A DNA stretch of 64,000 bases from Fusobacterium sp. JB019 (GCA_030673965.1 JAUTCN010000005.1:140899-204898), one strand, 5' to 3'. Counted from the first letter of the stretch, positions 42,993-52,475 are shown. Made by a program: numbers and translations. The notes: generated by a model not told the origin, from the sequence alone.

Positions 42993-45614
42993 TTAAAAGT
43001 TATTTAATATATTTGTTATATCTTCTGTTTCTTCTTTATCTTCTGTTACTTCTGATTGATTTTCTTCGTCACTATCATCTACTTCTATTATTGTATCTAA
43101 GCCTTCAAAATATCCTCCCTCCTCATCACTTTCTAATTTAACTATCACTGGTATTTCTTCTTGAGTAAATTTAATTCTTTCATCACCTAAATAATTAAAT
43201 TTAATTATATATTCTCCTGGAACTACATCTTCAAAGAAAAATAAGCCATCATATTCTGGATCTATTTCTTTATATGTTTTCCCATCTTTTAATAAAGAAA
43301 TATTGGTCATACTTATAATACGCATAAATTTTCTATCATTTATTTTTTCTCCCATCCAAAGATTTCCACTGACCATAGAAACCGGAGCTATTGGAATATC
43401 TATCTTAACACCTTCAGAAGCTTTTGTTACAATTGTTACTTTATCTCTTACACTTTTTAACATTGGATCAATTGTTCTTCTATTTAAAGAAAGTTCATGA
43501 ATTTTATTAGGTAATACTCCATCTATAAAATATTTTCCTTTTTCATTTGTAAAAATTGTATCCCCATCTAAAGATACACCAACTTTCTCTAACAAACGTT
43601 CTCCTTCATCATATTTTTCATTACTATTTGAATCTAAATAAACTTTTCCAAATACCCAAGATTTATCAATATCTACATTTTTAACGTCTCTTCTTATATC
43701 TGACAAATCTATAATTTTATCAAGCTTCAATCCTACTTTTCTACTTCCTTTATCATCTATATAAATAGGTGTTTCCACACTAACATGATCATCAAAATAC
43801 AATGTGAAATCAAGAGAACTATAAAATTTTTCTTCATCAGAATAATTTGCTGATAAACTAACATCATAAAATAATTCAGTTTTAGGTATCTGTAATTTTC
43901 TTGTATAAGCTCTAAAACTATAATCTGACTCTAAATCTTTTGTAAAATCTTTAGCCTTAAATTCTGCTTTCAATATAAAACTTACATTTTTTACTCCGTG
44001 ATAACTAACTTCTGGACTATAAACCATAAAGGAACCTTCATCATTTTCTACTTTTTTTAATCTTATTCCAAATGTCGTTTGATAAAATCTTCTATTCTCA
44101 ACATCTAAAAAATATTCATGTTCTTTTCTAGATTCTTCATTATTTTTTAATGTGTAACCAATTTCTACAGAATTATTATTAAAATCTTTATTTGCTGATA
44201 TACGGTAATAATCCGATATATTTTCTTGATCTTTTATTGATTTTCCATATTTCTCGTTTTCAAATCTTAAATTAACGTCATCAATATTATGATTAATAGT
44301 CAATTCATAACTATCACTTTTAGTTTTATTTTCATAATAATTTGTAAAATTGGTTATTGTTTTATCTCTTCCTTGACCTGTTTTAAATATTAAATTATTC
44401 TTTAATATCCTATATTTTTTACTGCCTGAAGATTTTAAATCATACGCCCCTATTCCAGCAGTAAGTGAATCATTTAAACCATATCTAACTTCTGCATACT
44501 TTTGATCATCTTTTTGTTTTTCTGTTCTTCCTATTTGAACTGTGTAATCAATTTTCCCCTCATTTAATAGCCTTCTATCTCCTGCTATATAAACTTTTCT
44601 ATTTTCTATTTTACCATCTCTATAGTATATCTTTAAATTATATTCCCCTCTAGATGCCCTATCTTTTATCTTAAATTCAAATTCTTCTTTATTAGGTCTT
44701 AGATAATCAACTAAAGCCTGTCCTTGATAAAGCTCTATAATATCAGCATTTTTAGCCTTACCTTTAATCTTTATATAACCATCTTCATCTGATTTAGTCA
44801 TATAAGTATTATCATCACCAAAATATACACCTCTTAAATCACCGCTTACATCTACAAACCCTGGAAGTTCCATATTAAAATTTCCTAATATTAAACTTTT
44901 CTTTTTAAAAACATTATGATAAGTCAATCTATATATATCTAATTCTTTTTTTGGTGTTATATCTTGCTTTACATAAAAATCTCCATACAACAATTGATTA
45001 GCATATTCAAAATCAAAATTGTCTTCATTTTTTTCAATATCATTTTTATAATAATTTAATTTTAAAAGACCTGGTGTAAAAAGTTTTCCCTTAGATAAAT
45101 AATCGATATTTACTTCTGTCTCTTCTTGTGATTGATCAAATCTCATTCTATTTATTTTGCTTTTTTCTCTTTCTTCTATTGGTAATTCAAACAAAGGATT
45201 TAATGTTATACTAAGTTCTGAAGAATTATATGTTGGATCTTTTATATTTAGTTTTTTTAGTTTTTCTATACCTACAAATATATCTTCATTATCTACAAAA
45301 TACTCTTTTTTAGAAAAAGTTGTTTTAAAATTTTTACCTGCTATTTCACCTGAAACTAAACCTGTTTTAGTATTCACTTCCACATTATAAAGCTCTAAAA
45401 AATAAAACAAAGATTTTATTCCTACGTAAACTCTATCATTTTCGTAATCATACTTCACCATAAAAAAATCATCCATTTTTCTTCTTGCTCTAATTTCCAC
45501 ATAAGCTTCTTCATAATTTTTATAGTCTCCTGTAAAAGAATAGGAAACATTAAAAATTATAGTAAAAATAACTATCATTTTTATTCTATTTAAATTTTTA
45601 TTCAATCTTCCCAT
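42993..45614 (-). CDS. Chaperone-usher-type outer-membrane usher
   Basis: The 873-residue protein has a signal peptide, an N-terminal periplasmic domain (about 30-150), a long beta-barrel region (about 170-640) with an embedded plug-like sandwich ('ELPGFVDVSGDLRGVYFGDDNTY' region near 245), and a C-terminal part that differs from classical ushers. Near residue 670 a 'GKVYLDSNSNEKYDEGE' segment resembles the Ca2+-binding SdrD-B repeat, a second beta-sandwich follows, and the tail is acidic. It should export and polymerise pilins delivered by the chaperone. Start 45614 is chosen for its GGGAGAG site; the ATG at 45626 has none. Confidence 0.72.
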   Translation of the reverse strand: MGRLNKNLNRIKMIVIFTIIFNVSYSFTGDYKNYEEAYVEIRARRKMDDFFMVKYDYENDRVYVGIKSLFYFLELYNVEVNTKTGLVSGEIAGKNFKTTFSKKEYFVDNEDIFVGIEKLKKLNIKDPTYNSSELSITLNPLFELPIEEREKSKINRMRFDQSQEETEVNIDYLSKGKLFTPGLLKLNYYKNDIEKNEDNFDFEYANQLLYGDFYVKQDITPKKELDIYRLTYHNVFKKKSLILGNFNMELPGFVDVSGDLRGVYFGDDNTYMTKSDEDGYIKIKGKAKNADIIELYQGQALVDYLRPNKEEFEFKIKDRASRGEYNLKIYYRDGKIENRKVYIAGDRRLLNEGKIDYTVQIGRTEKQKDDQKYAEVRYGLNDSLTAGIGAYDLKSSGSKKYRILKNNLIFKTGQGRDKTITNFTNYYENKTKSDSYELTINHNIDDVNLRFENEKYGKSIKDQENISDYYRISANKDFNNNSVEIGYTLKNNEESRKEHEYFLDVENRRFYQTTFGIRLKKVENDEGSFMVYSPEVSYHGVKNVSFILKAEFKAKDFTKDLESDYSFRAYTRKLQIPKTELFYDVSLSANYSDEEKFYSSLDFTLYFDDHVSVETPIYIDDKGSRKVGLKLDKIIDLSDIRRDVKNVDIDKSWVFGKVYLDSNSNEKYDEGERLLEKVGVSLDGDTIFTNEKGKYFIDGVLPNKIHELSLNRRTIDPMLKSVRDKVTIVTKASEGVKIDIPIAPVSMVSGNLWMGEKINDRKFMRIISMTNISLLKDGKTYKEIDPEYDGLFFFEDVVPGEYIIKFNYLGDERIKFTQEEIPVIVKLESDEEGGYFEGLDTIIEVDDSDEENQSEVTEDKEETEDITNILNNF

Positions 45615-45642
45615 ATTCTCTCCCATTTAAAATAAGACTATT

Positions 45643-46497
45643 TTATTTAAATCTAAACTTAACATAAAAACTTCCCTTGTATTTACCTACAGGAGTATTT
45701 TTATGAGTTTGGACTTCCCCTATTACTCTAATTTTACTATGAGAATCCCACGTACTATAATTATATAATTCATCTGTTAAATTTACCTGTAATCTATTTC
45801 CATTTGAATTTTCAATATATGTAAATTCTGGCATTTCGTAAGTGCTTCTATCATTATAAAAATAAACATCTACATCTACATCTGCTCTAGAAGACTGCCC
45901 TGCTATAACTTGGCCAAAATCCATTTTGCCACTAACATTAACATTCACTTTTGGAATAACATTAGTTTGGTAATATAAATATGCAATATCAATTGTTTTA
46001 TTTTTTTGATTATAAAAAGGGACATCATATTTTAATCTCATTCTTCCTATCCAATCTGTATAAGTTCTATTACCTCCATTTCCTGGAGGATATGCCCACT
46101 CATAACCTGAATAAGTTCCTAAAATTTTAATTTTTAGTTTATTTGAATTATCTGGAAATTCTATAACATCACCTACATTTACTTCTCTTCCATTAACATA
46201 ATACCTAAAATCATAAATTTTACCAACTGGTATATTTAAAAAATCTACATGATCTCTATCAGGTAATGATTCTATTCTTATATTTTTTATTTTATTTTTC
46301 CATTTTTGCTTTAGTTCTATTTCTATTGCTTCATTTTCCTTTAATTTTCTTCTTGAAGCTCCTGTTATGACATCTTCCATTACGCCAATTTCTGTAGTTG
46401 CTGAAAGTATCCTATCGTAATCATTCCCCCAAAATTTCTGAGAATAAGTTAATGTATATATTAATAAAGAGAATATTAAAACTACAGTTTTTTTCAT
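45643..46497 (-). CDS. Pilin/adhesin-like secreted protein
   Basis: The 284-residue protein has a signal peptide ('IYTLTYS') and two beta-rich halves. The C-terminal half ('GKMDFGQVIAGQSSRADVDV ...', ending in an alternating 'GSFYVKFRFK' strand) resembles the DUF4402/spore-coat-U pilin fold. The N-terminal half has aromatic, glycine-rich loops ('YPPGNGGNRTYTDW') and could be the binding domain of a tip adhesin (inference). It is between the SBP gene (2-base gap) and the usher gene (28 bases to the chosen start). Confidence 0.6.
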   Translation of the reverse strand: MKKTVVLIFSLLIYTLTYSQKFWGNDYDRILSATTEIGVMEDVITGASRRKLKENEAIEIELKQKWKNKIKNIRIESLPDRDHVDFLNIPVGKIYDFRYYVNGREVNVGDVIEFPDNSNKLKIKILGTYSGYEWAYPPGNGGNRTYTDWIGRMRLKYDVPFYNQKNKTIDIAYLYYQTNVIPKVNVNVSGKMDFGQVIAGQSSRADVDVDVYFYNDRSTYEMPEFTYIENSNGNRLQVNLTDELYNYSTWDSHSKIRVIGEVQTHKNTPVGKYKGSFYVKFRFK

Positions 46498-46499
46498 AA

Positions 46500-47969
46500 T
46501 TATCTATCCACCTTTTTATCAATATCGTATATTTTATCCAGTCTATTATAACCTACCACTAATAATTTTTCATGAATTATTGGAATATATGATAATTCCT
46601 TATATATAAGTTGAACTATTTTATCAAAAATCTTATCTCTTTTTGATTTATCCTTTTCTTCCATAGCAATTTTTAAAAATGGATCAATAGCATTATATAA
46701 ATCTATATCTTTTATATCATTTAACAAAATATTTCTGATATTTAATAAAATATAATCATCCTTATAAACCATATTATAAAGGGCTACATCATAATCTCCA
46801 TTTTTAATTTTCATAGAATAAGAATCTATATTATGAGGCAATATATTTACTTTAATTCCATATAACTTAAATTGTTCTTTTATAATTTTTGCCATATCTA
46901 ACATATTATTTAATATCATTAAGTTTATTTCATTTTTTATATTACTTTTCTTTATTTCAGATTTTATTAATTTTTTATTAAAATTATTTTCTGTTTTAGA
47001 TAAAGATGCTTTAAATAAACTTTTTGGAAAATATGTTTCTGCCATATTGTCTTTTGTCCCTGTTACTAATTTTGAAATTTCTTCTCTATTTATAATTTTT
47101 TCAATCAATTTTCTATTTTTTCTTGTATAGATATCTTTATTTTTATTTCCAAACCTAATAACAGCACTTTCCATCAAATTATTCTTTCTAACTAAAACAT
47201 CATCTGGAATTATACCTTCTTCCCTTGCCTCGTTATATGCATTTTCACTTACATCAAAAGCTACATCACTTCCTTCATCAAATAAAGAAGTCATTTTTTT
47301 CTTATCATTAATTTCATGAGTAAATCTTATTTTTTTTACTATAGATTTCCCTTTAAAATATTTAAAATATCTTTTTAAAACAACTTGTCCATTATTAAAA
47401 ACAATAGGATAGAATCTCCCACTTCCTGTAATTCCTTTTTTGGTTTTCTTTACTATAGAACCAGATACATATGTTAACTTTTCTAAAAACATAGTGTCTT
47501 CTTCTTCTAATTTCATTATTAGCTTTTTACTGTCTATGATTTTTATATTTCTTATTTCCTCAAAAGTATCTTTTAAAGCTCCTTTTTCAGAAAATCTTTC
47601 AAAAGTAAATTTAACGTCAGTTGAAGATAGCTCCTCTCCATTGTGAAATAATACCCCCTCCTTTAATTCTATAAATAGAGTCCTTTCATCCTTCCATTTA
47701 TAATCTTTAACTAAATAAGGAACTACTTTACCATCTTCTATATTAAATAACGTATCATAAATTAACTTTACTGCTCTTTCTGAATATTGATCTCTCATTT
47801 TTATAGGATCTAAAGTTTGAATCTTAATACTTTGAATAATATTAAGTTCATTCTTTACTTCATTTTCGTTTCTAACTTCCTCCATAAAAATGCTTTCTAT
47901 ATTAGAGTCTTCTCCTAAAGATATTATGTTTGATATAAGAAATACTATGAATAATAAATATTTCTTCAA
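46500..47969 (-). CDS. Orphan family-5 extracellular solute-binding protein in the pilus operon
   Basis: The 489-residue protein has a signal peptide without a lipobox and the SBP_bac_5 (oligopeptide/nickel-binding) fold: 'LDPIKMRDQYSERAVKLIYDTLF', 'VPYLVKDYKWKDERTLFIELKEGVLFHNGEELSSTDVKFTFER'. It is shorter than usual and has no permease or ATPase genes nearby. Translation starts at TTG 5 bases after GAGGTG. Located directly after a membrane HD-GYP receptor, it may capture a ligand for sensing rather than import (inference). Confidence 0.78.
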   Translation of the reverse strand: MKKYLLFIVFLISNIISLGEDSNIESIFMEEVRNENEVKNELNIIQSIKIQTLDPIKMRDQYSERAVKLIYDTLFNIEDGKVVPYLVKDYKWKDERTLFIELKEGVLFHNGEELSSTDVKFTFERFSEKGALKDTFEEIRNIKIIDSKKLIMKLEEEDTMFLEKLTYVSGSIVKKTKKGITGSGRFYPIVFNNGQVVLKRYFKYFKGKSIVKKIRFTHEINDKKKMTSLFDEGSDVAFDVSENAYNEAREEGIIPDDVLVRKNNLMESAVIRFGNKNKDIYTRKNRKLIEKIINREEISKLVTGTKDNMAETYFPKSLFKASLSKTENNFNKKLIKSEIKKSNIKNEINLMILNNMLDMAKIIKEQFKLYGIKVNILPHNIDSYSMKIKNGDYDVALYNMVYKDDYILLNIRNILLNDIKDIDLYNAIDPFLKIAMEEKDKSKRDKIFDKIVQLIYKELSYIPIIHEKLLVVGYNRLDKIYDIDKKVDR

Positions 47970-47996
47970 AATTTCACCTCTTCTTTTAATAAATTA

Positions 47997-50117
47997 TTAT
48001 TTTATAGCAGAATAAAATTCCTCAGCCAAATCAACTGCTTCTTTATTTTCTTCATAAATTTTTTCAAATAACTTATGGTTTTTAACAAAGCATTCCACTA
48101 TTTCAGAAGAAAAACTTTTACCTGATTCTGATTTTATTATTTCCACTGCTTCACTATGAGTCAAACTTTTCTTGTATGCTTTTTCCTGTCTCAAAGCATC
48201 ATACATATCAGCAACACCTACCAAAGCTGCTTCTAAAGGAATATCATTTCCTTTTAATTTAAGAGGATAACCTTTTCCATTCCATTTTTCATGATGAAAT
48301 CTAACTATATTCTCTGCTATTTTTCCTAGTTTTAAATTTTTAACTATTTCAAAACCTGAATTAACATGCCCTTTTACTATATTAAATTCTTCTGATGTTA
48401 ATTTCCCTGGTTTTTTTAAGACATCAGCAGGAATAGTAACTTTCCCAATATCATGCACCGTTGCATATTTTCTTATCTCGTCTATTTCTTCTTTTGTAAA
48501 TTTTCCTATATCCCTTGCTAAAACTTCTGAATAAAGGCCTAGTCTTTTAGTATGTTCCCCCGTATCTTCATCATTTAGTTTATTTGCCATCTCTAAAGTC
48601 TTTACTAGCATATAACTTAATTCTTCGGCTCTTTTTCTATTTCTTTCTGAAATAATTAAAACTATTATTAAGATTATTATAAATATTAATACAGGTATAC
48701 CTATTTTAGCCATTAATTTATAATTTCTAGCAACTAAAATATTTTTTGTTAAAGAATCATCATAAATAGTTTTATCTACATCAAAACTTTCTACAATCAT
48801 TCTTACTAATTGAGATAATTCTGGCTGATCTTTGTCGATAGCTACACTTACATTTAAAGTGTCATTTAAAATTCCAGCTATTTTAACTTTATCTTCTATA
48901 AAATTATTAGAAATAATCCCATTTATAGAACCAAAGTAACCTACTAAACACTCTCCTTTTTTATCAAGAAGTCTTTCTAATCCTTCTTGATATGTAGCAA
49001 CTTCTATTATTTCAGGATTTTTAACTCTACTTTCTATATATTCTCTAATATTCGTATCTTTTCTAACTATTATTTTTTTGTTATCTAAATCAGCTATATT
49101 TTCTATAAAACCATCTCTACTTCTATTGGCTATAGTAATTTTACTTTCATAATAAGGTTTAGTAAATATATAACTTTTTAAATTTTTGCTATTTCTAACA
49201 AGAATAGGCTTTATATCTCCATTATTCTCACTAAAAACAAGGGGTATCTCAAGTACTCTTTCTATCTCTTTAATAACTTTTATAGTTATTCCTTTATAAC
49301 TCTTTTTATAAGAATAATAGAAAGGTATCATATATTTATCTTCTGGTAATTTTACTTTTATTTCATTAAATTTATTTTTTACTATTGAATAATTTGGTGT
49401 ATCTTTTAAAATATACTTATAATATTTTGTTCTTTCAGTACTAATTATTTTTTCTATTTCTTCATTTTTTAAATTATCAATTTTTAATTTTATTTTGTTA
49501 TAAACATTTTCTTTATCTTTATCAATAGCTATACATTCTTTATAGTTAATCTTATCAATAATTCTTGTAATTTTATTATCATCATAATAATTAAGCCAAT
49601 CTTTAATTATTAAAGCTTCTATCTCTCCTTTATCAAGAGCTTCTAATCCCTTTTCTCTATTTTTAACTGAATTTTCTATGAAATTTATATTTTTAAATCT
49701 AGTTTTAATTTCTTTTAAACCTTGACTCCCTTTTATATATCCAACATTTAAATTATTTAAATCATCCATTGTTTTTACAAAGGAATCCTTTCTCGTTAAA
49801 ACTGCAACTGTATACCTAATTGGAGTTTCAATATAATAATGTTCATTATCATTTTTATCTTCAAAAGTTCTAACAATAACTGAACTTTCTTTACTAACTC
49901 TACTGTGATTATTATAAAAACTATCGTCTACTTTATAAATAACTTTATCTGAAATTCCATCTAAAAAATAAGTATATACTCCCTCGTATTTACCTATTTC
50001 TAAATTCTTATAAAGATACATATCAGTAGTTTTTAAAGGTATATTTACTTTTATTGCATCCTCACCAAAGGAAAAACTAAATAAACACATCATTAAACCT
50101 AATATTATTTTCTTCAT
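47997..50117 (-). CDS. Membrane HD-GYP c-di-GMP phosphodiesterase with two periplasmic binding domains
   Basis: The 706-residue inner-membrane protein has a signal peptide, two family-3 solute-binding domains (about 20-245 and 255-465), one membrane helix (about 470-490) and a cytoplasmic HD-GYP domain. The latter is catalytically complete: the first His in 'DTGEHTKRL', 'VHDIGKVTIP' (about 555), 'VKGHVNSG', 'RFHHEKWNGKGYP' and 'VADMYDAL'. HD-GYP enzymes hydrolyse c-di-GMP to GMP. The periplasmic half is BvgS-like but no kinase is present, so ligand binding should directly control c-di-GMP turnover. It is the second gene of the pilus operon. Confidence 0.88.
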   Translation of the reverse strand: MKKIILGLMMCLFSFSFGEDAIKVNIPLKTTDMYLYKNLEIGKYEGVYTYFLDGISDKVIYKVDDSFYNNHSRVSKESSVIVRTFEDKNDNEHYYIETPIRYTVAVLTRKDSFVKTMDDLNNLNVGYIKGSQGLKEIKTRFKNINFIENSVKNREKGLEALDKGEIEALIIKDWLNYYDDNKITRIIDKINYKECIAIDKDKENVYNKIKLKIDNLKNEEIEKIISTERTKYYKYILKDTPNYSIVKNKFNEIKVKLPEDKYMIPFYYSYKKSYKGITIKVIKEIERVLEIPLVFSENNGDIKPILVRNSKNLKSYIFTKPYYESKITIANRSRDGFIENIADLDNKKIIVRKDTNIREYIESRVKNPEIIEVATYQEGLERLLDKKGECLVGYFGSINGIISNNFIEDKVKIAGILNDTLNVSVAIDKDQPELSQLVRMIVESFDVDKTIYDDSLTKNILVARNYKLMAKIGIPVLIFIIILIIVLIISERNRKRAEELSYMLVKTLEMANKLNDEDTGEHTKRLGLYSEVLARDIGKFTKEEIDEIRKYATVHDIGKVTIPADVLKKPGKLTSEEFNIVKGHVNSGFEIVKNLKLGKIAENIVRFHHEKWNGKGYPLKLKGNDIPLEAALVGVADMYDALRQEKAYKKSLTHSEAVEIIKSESGKSFSSEIVECFVKNHKLFEKIYEENKEAVDLAEEFYSAIK

Positions 50118-50141
50118 ATATCCTCCATTTTTATGTAATTA

Positions 50142-50606
50142 TTAATTATACCTTACTTTTACCACAGCAAAACCTTCATAATATCCTGGATTATCAACTA
50201 CTCTATCAATACTTCCTATTATATTATCTCTTACTTCTCCATTATTTATATATAAATATCCATCATTTGAACTTTGCAATCTTAAATTAACTCTTTGTTT
50301 TTTAGAATTATCAGCTTGATTTATTAATTCTATATATCCTTCATTAGAAATATTATTTCTATCAAAAAATTTAACTAACACCCATCTTCCTGCTTCCCCT
50401 TCAATTTCGATATTACTTGTTGCTTCTATATTAGTTGCTCCAGGCATACAATCCCCAAAGTGCATAGGGGTAACTTCGACACTTAAATCTTTTATAATTT
50501 CTAGTTCTACCTCTATTTCAACTTGTCCTTCTTTTACAGATTTTCCTTGTATAAAAGAAAATAATAATATATATACGGTCATAAAAAAAACAAATTTTTG
50601 TTTCAT
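50142..50606 (-). CDS. Pilin-like protein (DUF4402 type)
   Basis: The 154-residue protein has a signal peptide (to about residue 22) and a small all-beta domain: 'VEIEVELEIIKDLSVEVTPMHFGDCMPGA ... EGEAGRWVLVKFF' and a last strand 'YYEGFAVVKVRYN'. The 'hFG...G' pattern and alternating C-terminal strand are those of DUF4402/spore-coat-U-like subunits assembled by chaperone-usher systems, making it the best candidate for the major subunit. It is the first gene of the operon, directly behind the promoter, with a strong AGGAGG site, which fits high expression. Confidence 0.65.
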   Translation of the reverse strand: MKQKFVFFMTVYILLFSFIQGKSVKEGQVEIEVELEIIKDLSVEVTPMHFGDCMPGATNIEATSNIEIEGEAGRWVLVKFFDRNNISNEGYIELINQADNSKKQRVNLRLQSSNDGYLYINNGEVRDNIIGSIDRVVDNPGYYEGFAVVKVRYN

Positions 50607-50640
50607 TTTTTCCTCCTAACTATCTTTTTCCCTTAGTTTT

Positions 50641-50669
50641 ATTGTACCTTAATTCGATTAAAAAAACAA
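50641..50669 (-). promoter_or_regulatory. Promoter of the pilus/HD-GYP operon
   Basis: On the minus strand: TTGTTT (50664-50669), 17 bases, TACAAT (50641-50646), about 35 bases before the first gene. The -35 differs from consensus at two places. Confidence 0.6.
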
Positions 50670-50690
50670 TAAACAAGTAAAAAATAATAA

Positions 50691-50718
50691 AAAAAAAGTG
50701 GCTTAAGCCACTTTTTTT
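50691..50718 (-). terminator. Terminator of the efp operon
   Basis: AAAAAAAGTGGCTT and its complement form a perfect hairpin with a T-run on the minus strand, just after the efp stop codon. Confidence 0.85.
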
Positions 50719-50721
50719 TTA

Positions 50722-51285
50722 TTATTTTTTTATTCTTTCAACATAAGAATGATTTCTTGTGTCTATTTTTATCCATTCCCCTTGTTCAACAAATAAAGGT
50801 ACTTGAATTTCAAATCCTGTTGCTAATTTTGCTGGTTTAAGAGCTTTTCCTGTAGTATCTCCTCTTAATCCTGGTTCAGTATATTCTATTTGTCTTTCAA
50901 CAAATGTAGGTAACTCTACACTTACTGGAGTTTCTTCATAATATTGAATTTGAACTTCCATTTCTTCTTCTAAATAATTAATTGCATCTCCTAAATCTTC
51001 TGCAGATAATTCAATTTGATCCCAAGTTTCTGGATTAGAGAAAATATAGTTAGTTCCATCAGAATAAGAATATACAGCATTAACTCTTTCTAGTCTTATA
51101 TCATCCATTTTTTCATCAGCTTTTATAGCTGTATCCACTATATTTCCAGCTAATAAGTTTTTCATTTTTAATTTCATAACCGCTGCATTTCTTCCTGATT
51201 TATTATACTCAGCTTTTAATACGATGAATGGATCTTTACCTATTCTTATTGTAGACCCTTGTCTTAATTCTTGTGCTACTTTCAT
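50722..51285 (-). CDS. efp: Translation elongation factor P
   Basis: The 187-residue protein has three OB/KOW-type domains: 'AQELRQGSTIRIGKDPFIVLKAEYNKSGRNAAV' at the N terminus and 'LRGDTTGKALKPAKLATGFEIQVPLF' in the C-terminal domain. EF-P relieves ribosome stalling at polyproline. The loop carries Arg at position 32 (KSGRNA), the residue that is rhamnosylated in EarP organisms, and earP lies 13 bases upstream. It is the last gene of the operon. Confidence 0.96.
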   Translation of the reverse strand: MKVAQELRQGSTIRIGKDPFIVLKAEYNKSGRNAAVMKLKMKNLLAGNIVDTAIKADEKMDDIRLERVNAVYSYSDGTNYIFSNPETWDQIELSAEDLGDAINYLEEEMEVQIQYYEETPVSVELPTFVERQIEYTEPGLRGDTTGKALKPAKLATGFEIQVPLFVEQGEWIKIDTRNHSYVERIKK

Positions 51286-51298
51286 TAATTGTCCCCCT

Positions 51299-52462
51299 TT
51301 AAAATCCTTTTATATATGTTTTTAATTTTTCTACTAAATTACATTCTTTAGTTAAAAAAGTACTATACTTTTTACAAATTTTTTCTATAGTAGAAAAATT
51401 ATGGAATAAAGCTGAATAGTTTTCATTTCCTAACTTTAAAGAATTCTCATTTCTATCATTATAGTCTCTTAAGAGTTTTTTATATTTTTCAAAAATATTT
51501 TTTTCTTCATGAGATAGTAAAATACTTTCTTCTAATCTTGCTATAAAAGCATTTAATTTATCCATGTGGACTTGATCTTCTTGTAAATATATGTGCCATA
51601 AAAAAGGTTTCCCTAATATCAAAGCTCTAACTATAGAATCTTCTCCTCTTGTAAAATTAAAATCTGAGGCAGAAATAATCTCTTCATATTCCTCTTGAGA
51701 TAAAAATTCCATATTCTTTAGAATTATTTTACCATATTTCATAAAATTTCCAAAATTTTCTAAAAGATTTTCATCTAAAACTTTAAGAATACTTTTTTGT
51801 GTTTTTTCACCCATAAGTAATAAAACTGTATCTTTTTCCATCCTATTTAACTCTATTAATAAATTTTTAAAATTTTTTTCATAAGAAAAAATAGTCCCCA
51901 CTAGCTTTTTATCAAAAAATATTTTTGGCAAATATTTTTCTAATATTTTATCTTTATGTATTTCACCATATTCTTTTCTTTTTATAAAAGTTTCATCTAA
52001 TATAATTCCACCACTTTTATTAGTAAAGCCTGGCATATAAAAAATCTTTTTTAAATTCTTAGAATCTATTAATGATTCTTGCAAATGAAAACCTTCAATC
52101 CATTTTTCGCCTGAAAGATATTCAAGATTTATCCAAAGTTTTGACTTTTCTTTAGCTATATCTATATAATCTTTTAAGATATTACAACCAAAAGCCTCTA
52201 TTATTATATCAGAAACTCCATACTTTTTTAAATTTTTTTTTAAAAAATTTTCTTTAATATATATAAGGTTACCTACCTCTTGATAATCCTTGTCTTTTGT
52301 TTTTGGATTAACTTTTAACAACTCCTCTAATTTGTTTAAAATTATTCTTATCCTAACTTGAGGATAAACTCTTTTTAATTCTTTAGATAATCTATATACA
52401 ACTCCTATATCTCCATAATTGTCAATAATTTCACAAAATATATCAATACTTCTAGGTATCAT
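51299..52462 (-). CDS. earP: EF-P arginine rhamnosyltransferase
   Basis: The 387-residue GT-B glycosyltransferase moves rhamnose from dTDP-rhamnose to Arg32 of EF-P. Diagnostic motifs are the N-terminal 'DNYGDIGVVYRL' with the catalytic and structural aspartates D14 and D18, 'NLEYLSGEKWIEGFH', and 'FTRGEDSIVRALILGKPFLW', whose Arg and Glu bind the nucleotide sugar. Adjacency to efp with R32 strengthens the call. No dTDP-rhamnose synthesis genes are in the window. Confidence 0.93.
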   Translation of the reverse strand: MIPRSIDIFCEIIDNYGDIGVVYRLSKELKRVYPQVRIRIILNKLEELLKVNPKTKDKDYQEVGNLIYIKENFLKKNLKKYGVSDIIIEAFGCNILKDYIDIAKEKSKLWINLEYLSGEKWIEGFHLQESLIDSKNLKKIFYMPGFTNKSGGIILDETFIKRKEYGEIHKDKILEKYLPKIFFDKKLVGTIFSYEKNFKNLLIELNRMEKDTVLLLMGEKTQKSILKVLDENLLENFGNFMKYGKIILKNMEFLSQEEYEEIISASDFNFTRGEDSIVRALILGKPFLWHIYLQEDQVHMDKLNAFIARLEESILLSHEEKNIFEKYKKLLRDYNDRNENSLKLGNENYSALFHNFSTIEKICKKYSTFLTKECNLVEKLKTYIKGF

Positions 52463-52475
52463 ACTTACACCTCTT

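Noticed and set aside
46500..47969. Family-5 solute-binding protein as part of a peptide importer
   Set aside because: No permease or ATPase genes in the operon or nearby, and it has no lipobox; a sensing role fits the neighbours better.
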